A stretch of DNA of 40,793 bases, taken from the NCBI GenBank assembly GCA_015499985.1, contig JAAAUF010000310.1, positions 1 through 40,793 of the forward strand. Direction: 5' to 3'. Shown piece by piece: positions 10,975 to 20,289 of this stretch. The position numbers and the translations under genes were made by a program. Below the pieces are notes generated by a model that did not search any database, was not told the DNA's origin, and worked only from the letters and a program-made list of their open reading frames with translations. Source of the DNA: Haplosporangium gracile (lineage: Eukaryota > Mortierellomycota > Mortierellomycetes > Mortierellales > Mortierellaceae). Positions within the stretch are counted from its first letter, which is position 1, and each line of letters begins with the position of its first letter.

Positions 10975-13900
10975 TTACAGCTCGCTAAATGGACAAGAGC
11001 AATAAAAAAAAAGGAGAAAAAAGGGTCAGTGCGAGCTTGACAACAAAAGGAGCACGCAAGGCGACAAAAGACCAGACAAAGACGTACGTAAAGATGAAGA
11101 GGTTGTTGGTGGCGGCCACTGCAATGGAGTTCTCTCTCGGGTGCCAGGACGCGTGGAGGATCTTCTTGGTGAAGTCGATGGACTCAACATTGATGTCGTT
11201 CTTGCCATTCTTGTTGTTAACACGGGGCATCATCTTGTTCCTGGCTGCTCCCACACGCTTGGCCTTGAACGCAGACTTGTCCGCTTGGAGTGTCACATCG
11301 TTCTTGCCGTTGCGGTCATAAATGTAAAAGTTGTTGTTGTACGATCCTGTCAACACGTTGCTAGTAGGGAAAAGAAAAGGAAGACACGAATGAACTCAAG
11401 TTAGTGCCGCTGTACGAGCCAACGATCCATATGTACGTTGACAGCCTACAGTCCAAGGCCCCAGAGATACGTACTTTCCATCGCCGCTGAACGTGCACTC
11501 GAACTTGTCAAAGATGCAATCGTTCTCGTAGAGGTCGCACAGCTTGTTGCGAAGGTGGTCGTGGATGTTGATGGTTTGGACAGGTCGGCTCTCCATGTTG
11601 ATGTCCCAGACCTTCAATGTGAGGTAATCGCGTGAGAGGATATAACGCCCATCCTTGCTGAACTTGACATCTGAGATCGATGAGATAATTTCCGAGAAGA
11701 ACGACTTGTTGCTGGGGTCCTCTTCCTCCTCAAACACTAATGGCAGTCAGGACAGAGAAGGCCATATTAATATACGATGTGTAGAAATTCGCACGTGATC
11801 AACCCGTATGCATGCATCCAGAGCCTTACACTTAGCGTGCTGGTCGCAAAGGGCCGACTCTCTCATATCACTGAGCTTGATAGTGCCTTTGCTGCTGCTG
11901 TACATGAAGAGGTTGCAGTGGACGGGGTGGAATTCGGCAGCGGTAATGACCTCCGTCAGCTCCTCCATGTTCACTGGCTTGATATCCACAATGTCTAAAA
12001 GAACGAATTACATTTGAGACCACACATGTTAGCAAAAGTTCCAATTTCCTTATGCCAACATCACGCCATGTCACTATCACATTCAGTCCAAATATATTGT
12101 CGACGTACTGAAGCTTTGGTCGCTGATGTTAAGGTTCCAGAGGTTGATGCGCAAGTCGTCCGCTGAGATGTAGGTCTCGCCATCCGAGTTGACCGAGATC
12201 GAGTTGATGTGGTAGGCGTGGGCGTTGGCGTAGACTTTGCGCGGCACAGCGGCAACGATGGTATCGTGGTGGGTCAGCTTTGGTAGTCTGAGGGGTGCAC
12301 CAGGAACGGGAGCGTGCTGTCCGTCGCCATGATTGTTCTCCGAGACGACCTTAATAGATTTCTCAAACACCTTCCACAGCTTGACGGTCTTATCTAGAAG
12401 GATCCATAGGATTACGAGACAAAGGTTTAGAAACGAGAGTCTCAAGATAACCATAGCTAATGCGCAGAAAAGAACATCCTGCCTGCTAAGCCTTACCGTT
12501 GGTCGAAAGCAAAAAGTGCGCCGAGTTCTGACGCCTGCACCACTTGATCTTGTTGATCTTCTCCTCGATCTCCAAACTCTTCAGGTAGTCGAACTCGGGC
12601 TCGTGCGACTGGAACTCGGTGTGAAACTTGTACTCGCATCCTTTTTTCTAGAAAAGGTGGGAGAGCGGTTCATAACAGAGTTGCCTCCGATGTCACTACA
12701 GGTTGTCTTTTTTGTGCTTTTCGTATGAGTACAGTCGAAAAAGTAGCCTGTCGTTCTCAGATCATCATTCAAGGACGTACGCTTTCATTTCGCTCGAACA
12801 ACACGACACGACCGCCCTTGTCTCCTGTGGCGAGGTAGTCTCCAGTGTGGTCGAATTCAACCGTCGAAATGATGTCGGCTACATGGCAAATGAAAGCGAA
12901 GGATGAGTTAGCAAGGCTGCCATGGTATGTATTTGTGCGTTTTATTACTCCCAGCTGTCAATGACCCAGCGGAAGCAGTATGACCATATGTTAATCTCCC
13001 CTAGCTCATTTGCCCTTTTTTTGCACACATAAAGCGGCGAACAGTCTCCCACGCGTCCTCACAGACGATTGGCATACACACTCACATATGCACACGTACA
13101 CACGCACGCGCTCGCGCTCGCGCAAAAATACTCTTTTTTGTCACACGCGTCTCAATCCATGCACATATTGCTCATTCCTCTGATGTATATGTGTTACTGA
13201 TAAAAGGCACTAGGCTCCTTATGTCCTCTCTCCTCCCCGTTCTTTTTTGTCGTGTATGTGTCATAAAAAGAAGGCGATGAGCCCCCTCCCGATCAAGACA
13301 CAATCTCTAGGTGTCTGGTCCTGCCTCTCTTGCATTCTTTCTTTATATCTCGCCCCCTTGAAGCCCTTGGAACAACATAAGAAACAGCATACAGACATGC
13401 GTGCCGCGTGGTGTAGAGAAGAGGGGGCAATGTGAGAGGGAAAACATGCAACTGAGGTAGGTAGAGAGCCACATGGGCAGCAGAAAAGATAAAGGAGAGC
13501 GCCGTGAGGGATTGACAATATGGCGTTTGTCTCTGTCTGTTTGTCCGTGGCCGTACAGGTGTGTATGTTATTAATATTTTTGTTCCCGTTTGTTACCCCG
13601 CGTGGAACAAGGGGGTGGTGCGGTTCAGATCTCTGGTCGAAAAGTGTGAAATGGGCTGGATTACGCGCAGACAGTAACAACGCTTGTCATAAAAAGCGTC
13701 GAGATGACGTTCCAGGGAAGTTGTTGTGTGTCTGAAGTGTGTTTATATGATCCCGTGTCTGTCACGCTGTCTGATGTTGTAGATGGTGATCGAATAGGTC
13801 TGCTGTCTGCTGCTGTTGCTGTTCTTTTAGTCATCATCGCGTCTTCCTGTCTGTTCGTCCTGTTCACACGCCATACTCCACTGGACACAGAAAACCATAT

Positions 13901-14313
13901 TTGGTCCCCCTCCTTCCACTGCGATTATCTTCCACCCTGAGAGCACTTTTGTCGAGGACGTAGTTTGAGTTGGGGTGAAAGTGCTATCCGAAATGGGGAT
14001 TGGTTCTTAGTACAAAAGGCCTCCTGCCTTGCCCAAGACTGACTGAAGCAAGACAGCGCAATAATGATCCTGCTACTTTCTCATCAAACAGTGTGCTGTT
14101 TGTAATCGTCATCTTTGTCCTTTGGTCCTGTTTGGATCCTACCACCCCCTCATCAGTTTTTGTCCAACGCTTTTTTGTGCTTTTTATCTTTTCCTCTCAT
14201 TTGCAAAAGTGATAAATGAGAACAGTGGTATTACCTTCGGTGATATCCTCGACCTCACCCTTGTCGCCGAAGCACTGTGCAAACTTCCATGAATTTTCTC
14301 CTTCGGCGGCCAT
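10975..14313 (-). CDS. cdc55: PP2A regulatory subunit B (Cdc55/PR55 family)
   Basis: Eight exons (14313-14235, 12878-12781, 12647-12497, 12393-12109, 11994-11830, 11736-11475, 11360-11088, 10984-10975) join in frame to 440 residues, close to the roughly 450 of PR55 proteins. The protein begins [19 protein letters not shown] and follows the seven-bladed WD40 fold throughout: [80 protein letters not shown] and [17 protein letters not shown]. In the family this subunit targets the PP2A core enzyme to substrates in mitosis and morphogenesis, in cytoplasm and nucleus. Identity is clear across the whole length. Odd points are the 1.36 kb first intron and a last exon of only 10 bases that encodes the final Glu-Leu-stop. 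The leader upstream of 14313 is CT-rich on the coding strand. Confidence 0.96.
12879..14234 (-). other. 1.36 kb first intron of PP2A-B
   Basis: This intron runs from donor GTAATA (ending at 14234) to the acceptor at 12879-12880. It is about ten times longer than the other introns of the gene (93-133 bases). Both junctions are required, because exon 1 leaves one base and exon 2 supplies two, restoring the codon between ITE and DII. It contains CA/CG-rich simple sequence at 13070-13125 and open frames on both strands that I cannot identify. I saw no clear RNA gene inside. Confidence 0.8.
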
Positions 14314-14632
14314 TATTATTGTTGTTGGTAGTGGTGTTGTTGGCGATAGTATTCAATTGGAGGTGGTGGGGCAAGAGAAAAGGTTGCTTGTTGGTACGGT
14401 AGTCGCGTGTATATTTTTGAAGAAGGTGGTGTCGAAGTATCCAGGTGCGCGAAGCGTTGAAAGTGTCGAGTAGAAAAATTATGCTGGTGCAGGTGTGAGA
14501 TGTAAGAGCAAGGATGAGAATCTAAGAGAGAGCGAGCAGGGGTGTTAAGGGAGGAAGAAGAATTAAAAAAAAAGAAAAAAAAAACGAGATGATGGTGGTC
14601 AGTTGAGCGAGAAGTGAGTGAGCGAGTGACTT

Positions 14633-14680
14633 GACAGGGAAAAAGACGAAGAAAGCTTTTTCTTCGTCTTTTTCCCTGTC
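14633..14680. repeat. Perfect 22-bp inverted repeat with 4-base loop
   Basis: The left arm (14633-14654) and right arm (14659-14680) are exact reverse complements, separated by GCTT. The arm begins GACAGGGAAAAAGACG. The pairing stops abruptly at both outer ends. It lies about 320 bases upstream of the PP2A-B start codon, within or just beyond its CT-rich leader, so it could form a hairpin in the 5' untranslated RNA or a cruciform in the promoter. A fold-back artefact of library preparation or assembly is the main alternative. Confidence 0.9.
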
Positions 14681-14848
14681 AGCCTGACGAAGTGACTGTT
14701 AATTTGGCACCCCTCCTCCAGCCTCTCTTTCACTCCTCTCCCGCGCGTTGGTCACTCAGACAAGAAAAAGGACACGAAGGCAAACGAGCAACATGATTCG
14801 TCTTTCTTGACTCTTTCTCTCTCACCATACACTTGACCACAACACGTA

Positions 14849-15172
14849 ATGCACCACGTACTATCTCGCTCACTCCCCACTACCTGCTCGCGCTTTCTTC
14901 CCTTGCCACCTCTTCCTTCTTTTTACTCTTTCATCATCCATCAGGTACATTCCTACCGCCCCACCAACAGCAAGAATATAAAAGTGTCGCCGCTTTTGAA
15001 AGAAGAAAGGGCGGCGAACCTTCCCTTTGGTCAGCCCAAAAGGAACATTTTCCAGGTCTCAAACTCTATGTCGGGCTCCACTCACTCACCCCTTTCCTTT
15101 TCTCACTTTTACTCTTCCTCGCATGAACACCCCACACACCTGCGCTACCCCAGTCGTTATTCTCTTATCTGA
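14849..15172 (+). CDS. Doubtful small ORF
   Basis: An ATG-started 107-codon frame follows a CT-rich plus-strand tract (14700-14930). The middle part, VHSYRPTNSKNIKVSP then FGQPKRNIFQ, looks more protein-like than its Ser/Pro/Leu-rich flanks and is bordered by AG and GT dinucleotides, so it could be a single exon of an unrecognised gene. No domain is recognised. It may equally be chance. Confidence 0.15.
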   Translation: MHHVLSRSLPTTCSRFLPLPPLPSFYSFIIHQVHSYRPTNSKNIKVSPLLKEERAANLPFGQPKRNIFQVSNSMSGSTHSPLSFSHFYSSSHEHPTHLRYPSRYSLI

Positions 15173-16300
15173 GGGCACAATTTACCACACGGGATGAATT
15201 TCCCATAATACAGCGTGGCTCAAATGAGGAACGCAAGCGCAGTTAAAGGCACACAAAAGCGTGCTGGAGTTGTATGTGAAGTTGAAGGAACGCGTGAAAA
15301 GGACGCGTCGCGTATGGGGAGAAGGTTGACGCGTCAATATATTACATTATTATTATTTTTGCACGGCTGTACCTTTTTTAGAGCTTATAACTGGTTTACT
15401 GTCTGATATGTAAGAATATTGGCGGTTTGGTCTGCAGCAAGGGTAGGTGTGAATGAGTGCGTGGCAAGTTAGTTGCAGCAAAAAAAGGCGGAAGAGCTCG
15501 AAGGATGAGGAGATGAAGAGAGTGAGTGGAAGTAAGAAGTGAATGGAAGTATGCTGTTAATGAGTGAATCGGTGTTAAGTGTGTGTTTTTGTGCGTAAGA
15601 AAAAGTGAGAGCTGTGAAAATTGCGAGAAAAGAAAAGAGGGAAAAAAAAGAAAAAAAAAAAGGATAAAGAAAAGCGATTCCAGCATCGGATAAGCCTGTC
15701 TTGCGTCTCTATCCCAACAGCCAACGTACTTTTCTCTGCTTCTTACTCTGTTCAGGTCCAAAACAATTGCTCCCCTTCCTTCCTACTTCTATCAACGTGT
15801 CTTCCTCCTCGATCCTCATTGTTGATTTGTGTGGCGAGTGTTTTTCTGTCAGTGACCCTCGCACAAGAAAATCCTTTTCACTCTTTTCTGTTCCCTCCTT
15901 CCTCTACCCTCTTCCTTTTCCCCTCCGATTTTGCATGAACGGCGGGAAATAAGGCGCCTGGACCCGTAAACCTCAATGGTAATCATACACTTGTATACAC
16001 ACGATGGTGTGGAGAACCGTTGTGTGAAAATATCAGATCCTCATTGAGATAGCTCTTTCTTTCCTTCCTTCTCAATGCATCTACAAACAACGTCATGGAG
16101 GAGATGAGATGCAATTAGGACTATGACACACGCAACAAAGAGAATACAGGTACCTTAAAGGACGACCGAGTTGAATATCTTGCAACCCGGTTGGGGTTGA
16201 TCAGCTGGAAATCTTTCGGTATTGGATTGTACATGGATCGCGTGACAAAAAAATGCGCATGGTGACAATGTCAGACTGGCCGATCCTTGTTATCTTTTTG
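15173..16300. other. Intergenic stretch, simple sequence
   Basis: No gene is seen. The stretch 15480-15670 is purine-rich on the plus strand with A-runs, and 15770-15930 is CT-rich. These resemble promoter-type tracts but lead into no recognisable coding region. Confidence 0.4.
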
Positions 16301-16696
16301 CTATAACTCCCCTACCTTCCTGCCTCCCTTGTCGATCCGTTCAACGCACAATGCATAAACGGGGCTGCATGTGTTTTTATGTCTGCTTCCATGCCAGTCT
16401 GTCGCCATTGCTGCTACTCCCTCATTCACACACACATCCCACACTTCGCTATATCCTGTTCTCACCCCATCACCTGTTGATGATATTTTTCCTCCCACGG
16501 TTCGTCCAGTTCGAACAGCTATCAGTTGGAGGGATGTGATTGGACGGATTAGGTCAGACACGTTGGTCTCTACTATTGGAGAGAATCGGTCCAGGAACCG
16601 CCTGATGAGAACCTCGATCACGCAAGGAAAGAGCTTGTTCATGGCAGTGAGCCCGTCAGATACCGATTGTGGAGGTGACTGTGCATACAATGGCAT
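16301..16696 (-). CDS. Possible small orphan protein
   Basis: A minus-strand frame of about 131 codons opens with MPLYAQSPPQSVSDGL and continues through MNKLFPCVIEVLIRRFLDRF with an amphipathic pattern; the frame stays open to the stop at 16301. A non-ATG extension of eight codons upstream would add a hydrophobic stretch resembling a signal peptide. No family is recognised. An overlapping plus-strand frame (16371-16727) is also open, so only one strand, or neither, is real. It would be divergent to the gene starting at 17004. Confidence 0.28.
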   Translation of the reverse strand: MPLYAQSPPQSVSDGLTAMNKLFPCVIEVLIRRFLDRFSPIVETNVSDLIRPITSLQLIAVRTGRTVGGKISSTGDGVRTGYSEVWDVCVNEGVAAMATDWHGSRHKNTCSPVYALCVERIDKGGRKVGEL

Positions 16697-16924
16697 GGAG
16701 CAGAGGGAAAAAAGGAGCAACGTCTAATGGTCCTTAGCGAAACAAGATATGACGTGAAGGGAACTTCCTTTGTCGAAAAAAGGCTAAAAACGTGTTGCCG
16801 AACAATGGAAGAACGAGCGTTGGGAGACCCATGGACACGACCTACCCTCCTCTTGCCCCTACCTTCCTCTTACCCCTGCACCTGAACAAAGTGACGTCTG
16901 TGCCATCGTTTCTCTGAGAAAGAA

Positions 16925-17003
16925 AAAGAGAATATCACTCCCCCTCCTCCTACTATTCTCCTTTTTCTCTCATTCTTTCGCACCTTCCTTCCTTCCTCCT
17001 CTC
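16925..17003 (+). promoter_or_regulatory. CT-rich leader of the 17004 gene
   Basis: Nearly uninterrupted pyrimidines run up to the ATG at 17004. The same arrangement precedes the cdc14 and SET genes here. This supports the chosen start codon. Confidence 0.5.
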
Positions 17004-19648
17004 ATGGCAACAACAATGACCTCCCCGCAGACACTGCGCTCCATCTACTTCGACGACAGGTCCGCACGCGCTCATCTACCCTCAAACACCATTCAACTCA
17101 CTCCTCGATTCGACAGCATCACTAAGCAACCCATCATTCTCTGGAACGACATCACCAAAGTCTTCAAGGGTGTACTCTATGTCCTCTGTCAGGGTGCCTC
17201 TGTCCCTTTCTTGGTCAACGACCATTTCGAGGAGTATGTCTCTTCTAATTTAGCTCTTTCAAAGACGACGTGGTGTCTCACAACATAGAATTAACTAGTT
17301 TCACATGCCTTGTTTGCAACAGTCTGATCCCACTGCGGATTGCAGTCTACCCAGGGCAGATCCTGGACGTGGTCCTCGAGAACCCCAACCCCCCTGGCTC
17401 CGCTCTCACAATGGATACCATGACATTGCCATCGCTGCCAACAGAGTCAAAGTCCCTTCTCACTCTTTCTCCTAAGGCACCACAGGACTACAACAACTAC
17501 GAGACTAGTAATATCGAAGGACGAATTCAGACATTGTCGATTGCTCCACCCGCCATGGGGCCACGGAACCCTCAGACTGCACCAGAGGGGAACTCCATCT
17601 ACAATAGCACTTTTAACAACCCCCCTAGTCCTGGGGAGTCTCATGGAAAAATCAACAATGGTCCGCAAAACACAAGGACGGATGAATATTCCCACGCCAC
17701 ATTTCAACGGAATCCTCAGCAACAACAACAGCAGCAACACATGCAAATACAACAGCTACAACAGCAACAGCAACAGCAGGAGGCAGTGAAATCATATATC
17801 CCGATGGCAAAAATCGAACACCAGATCCAAAGACTCGCCAGCAAAGTCCTTTCGACACGGTACCATGAGTCCATAGGACCCAGCATCTTTATTGTTATCC
17901 CCACAGTGACACGCTCCTGGGGAAAATCTATCCCCTCCATGGACCGTCTCCGTCTTTTTTGGCTCTGTGAATGTACTGTCCACAGCAACTCGCACCCACA
18001 CCAACAACATCAGGGTGCGTTGTCTCAAAGTATCCTGCGGCCACACTTGTACCATCATCCTGCGCTGTACATCAACACCGTGGACCAGTTTATCGAAAAA
18101 TACGGCGCTTATATTTTATTGAACTTGCGGATGTTCACCCATGATCGCGCTGGTAGGACTGATACTATTGGACACGGGATTGACTACTCGGAAGGACTGA
18201 ACGCATTGCAACTGGCTCTTGGACTGACAAAGGAGCAAGTCGAACTTCATCTCGATACTATGATCTCCCGTCTGGAGCTCACAGTCCCTCCGACATCATT
18301 CGATCTACAACAGCAACAGCCCACACCTTCAAAGCCAGCCTTGGAAGAGTATGAGGACGAGGACGATTGTAGGATCAGTCTTGTCAGTTCAGAAACTGTT
18401 CTGTTGGATGGTGCTGGTCTGCAGGAGCTCGGAAAGATGCTTGTCCAACCCGACCGCATGGACTCCGTAGACAACAGCGGTGCCAGCATCTATATCACCA
18501 GTGACGACCAGGCAGCGTTAGCAGGACACGAGCTCTACAAGTATGTCGCCAAGGACTCGAACGCGCAATGGATCTGCCAATCCCACTATTTTGAGCGCCA
18601 CCCGACTTTTGACCCAGACGAGTACACCGTCTCTGTGATGGGAATCGGTGAATACGCGCCTCAGCCCAACATTCTTGGATGTCACCTCCATTCCAGCTCT
18701 GCCTTTGAGGCCCTGATGAAGTCCAAGCTGGTTCAGTCTGGATGTTTGAGCGATCTGGTCTTTCAGTTCACGGACGTCTATATTCCGACGCTCAAGGACT
18801 GGAAGATGTTCCGAGAGGCTCTGCGTGGGATCCGGTTGATGCATCTTGTTCTCGTGGGGCCTGGTCTTGAGGCAATGACAACTGCGCAGGTGAAATCAGT
18901 GTTCCGGACTGTGCTTGATCTCCAACTCGAATCGCTCAGTATCGTCAACGCGCAGTTCTTGTTAAAACACGTCCAGGAACTGTGGAACACCAGCAAGGAG
19001 CAGACATACGGACTACGGTATCTCTGGTTGTCGGTTGAAGTCCAGGCCACAGCCGAGGATCGAGATACGGTTACGAACGGCTTCAACAACTTGATCCTCA
19101 ACACTCCGGACCTCCAGTCTGTCACACTCCTCTGGAACGAGGGAGCTCCCTTTGGTCAAGGAGAGTTGTTGATGTTGGCGTTAGCGTACAAGTCCTACCT
19201 CTCCCGCAAGTCGTTCAAGGTCGCATTGGGAACCCAAGCCGAGAACTTTGAGTTGACGATGGATATGGGCAACTATTACATGCTCGAGATGACCAGTCCC
19301 CGGCTCTTCCAGGCGAGTCAACATTTCTTGGCAGTGTCGGGTCAATTGCAAGCTTTGATAATCTCGGAGCCGATTTCCGGGTTGGGGATAGTTCAGGTTC
19401 CGTTGAACACGACGAAGAGACAGTGGGATCATTGTGCGGATCCGGATGTAGTGCTGTTCAGGATTCTGAGCAAGAACAAGGAGATGATGTGGTTGAGTTT
19501 GGCGTGTGAGACGGGGTATTTTGAGGTGATGGCTGGGATTGTGGATCAGATTCGGAGGGATGTCTTGAATGGAGGTGGTGAGTGTGGATTAAAGTCATTG
19601 ACGCTGGAAGATAAGGCACAACAAGCCAAGAAGACTTTTACATGGTAG
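17004..19648 (+). CDS. Lineage-restricted 851-residue protein with polyQ tract and LRR-like C-terminus
   Basis: Two exons (17004-17233, 17323-19648) are joined by an 89-base intron with a GTATGT donor and a TTAACTA branch site. Splicing restores VNDHFEDLIPLRIAVYPG across the junction. The N-terminal module (residues about 25-100) has the pattern ILW-DI---FKG-LYVL--G-SVPFLV, then LRIAVYPGQILDVVLENP. From memory this resembles N-terminal modules of large Mortierellaceae families, but I could not check it. A Gln-rich tract lies at about residues 209-229 and a disordered region precedes a mixed middle domain containing TVDQFIEKYGAYILLNLRMF. The C-terminal 300 residues have Leu-rich spacing (LMHLVLVGPGLEAM, LESLSIVNAQFLLKHVQ, GLRYLWLSVEV, LQSVTLLWNEG) like an LRR array. 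There is no transmembrane segment or signal peptide. Function is unknown; it may be a signalling or protein-interaction platform. Confidence 0.82.
17717..17779 (+). repeat. CAG/CAA polyglutamine tract
   Basis: CAA and CAG codons encode an interrupted Gln tract inside the 851-residue protein. The mixed codons limit slippage, but length variation between strains would be expected. Confidence 0.8.
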
Positions 19649-20289
19649 CTACGCGATTAGAATGGATAGCGTTGCCACCAATTTAGATTGATTGATTCCA
19701 TATTCTGATCCTACGCGTTTGTCGATGATCAAAATGATTACTGTATGAATGGTCGTTGTTGCAGCAGTAAAGAACAAAAAGAAGAGAGAAGCAAAATCGG
19801 CGTCAACGGATCTTGTGTTGTGTTGTATTGTGTTGCATATGACCTATGTGTATGTAGTCAGGCGAGCAGCAGGTCTGATCGTCTGTTCTTCTGTTGTTTA
19901 TGTGCGATGCCGGTCTGGATTCGAACTCTACTCTGACAAACGTACATTTGCAAAACAAACAACTGCAATGATAGGCGAATGGGCGGTGCACAAAAGCCAG
20001 AAAGTCAAAAAAAAAAAGAGATCAGTTGATCACCCTCACCCCGGATCAGCAAGTAAAAACGAGCGAATGAACCACAATACTCATTCCACTCTTCCCGCTC
20101 GTTGTTCTTTTTTTTTTTTTTTTTTTTTTTTTCATTCCGCTTTCGTCATTCATACCTTACTTCCTGTTCCTCAGCCCACCTCCTGAGCTTCTTCTCTTTT
20201 GCTCTTTTTAATTTCACGTCTCTTTCTAAGCTGCAGACCTTTCTTTCCTTCTTACTTATTGAATTGTTCATTCCCTTTCTCTTTCCCTC
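19649..20289 (+). promoter_or_regulatory. Intergenic region and cdc14 leader with poly(T)
   Basis: No gene is visible. A run of 25 T at 20108-20132 is followed by a CT-rich stretch to the start codon at 20290. This is a promoter and leader of the type seen upstream of the other plus-strand genes. Poly(T) on the coding strand may exclude nucleosomes. Confidence 0.45.

Noticed and set aside
19908..19960. GATTCGAAC motif suggesting a tRNA T-arm on the minus strand
   Set aside because: The flanking bases do not pair into a T stem, and no anticodon or acceptor stem can be drawn.
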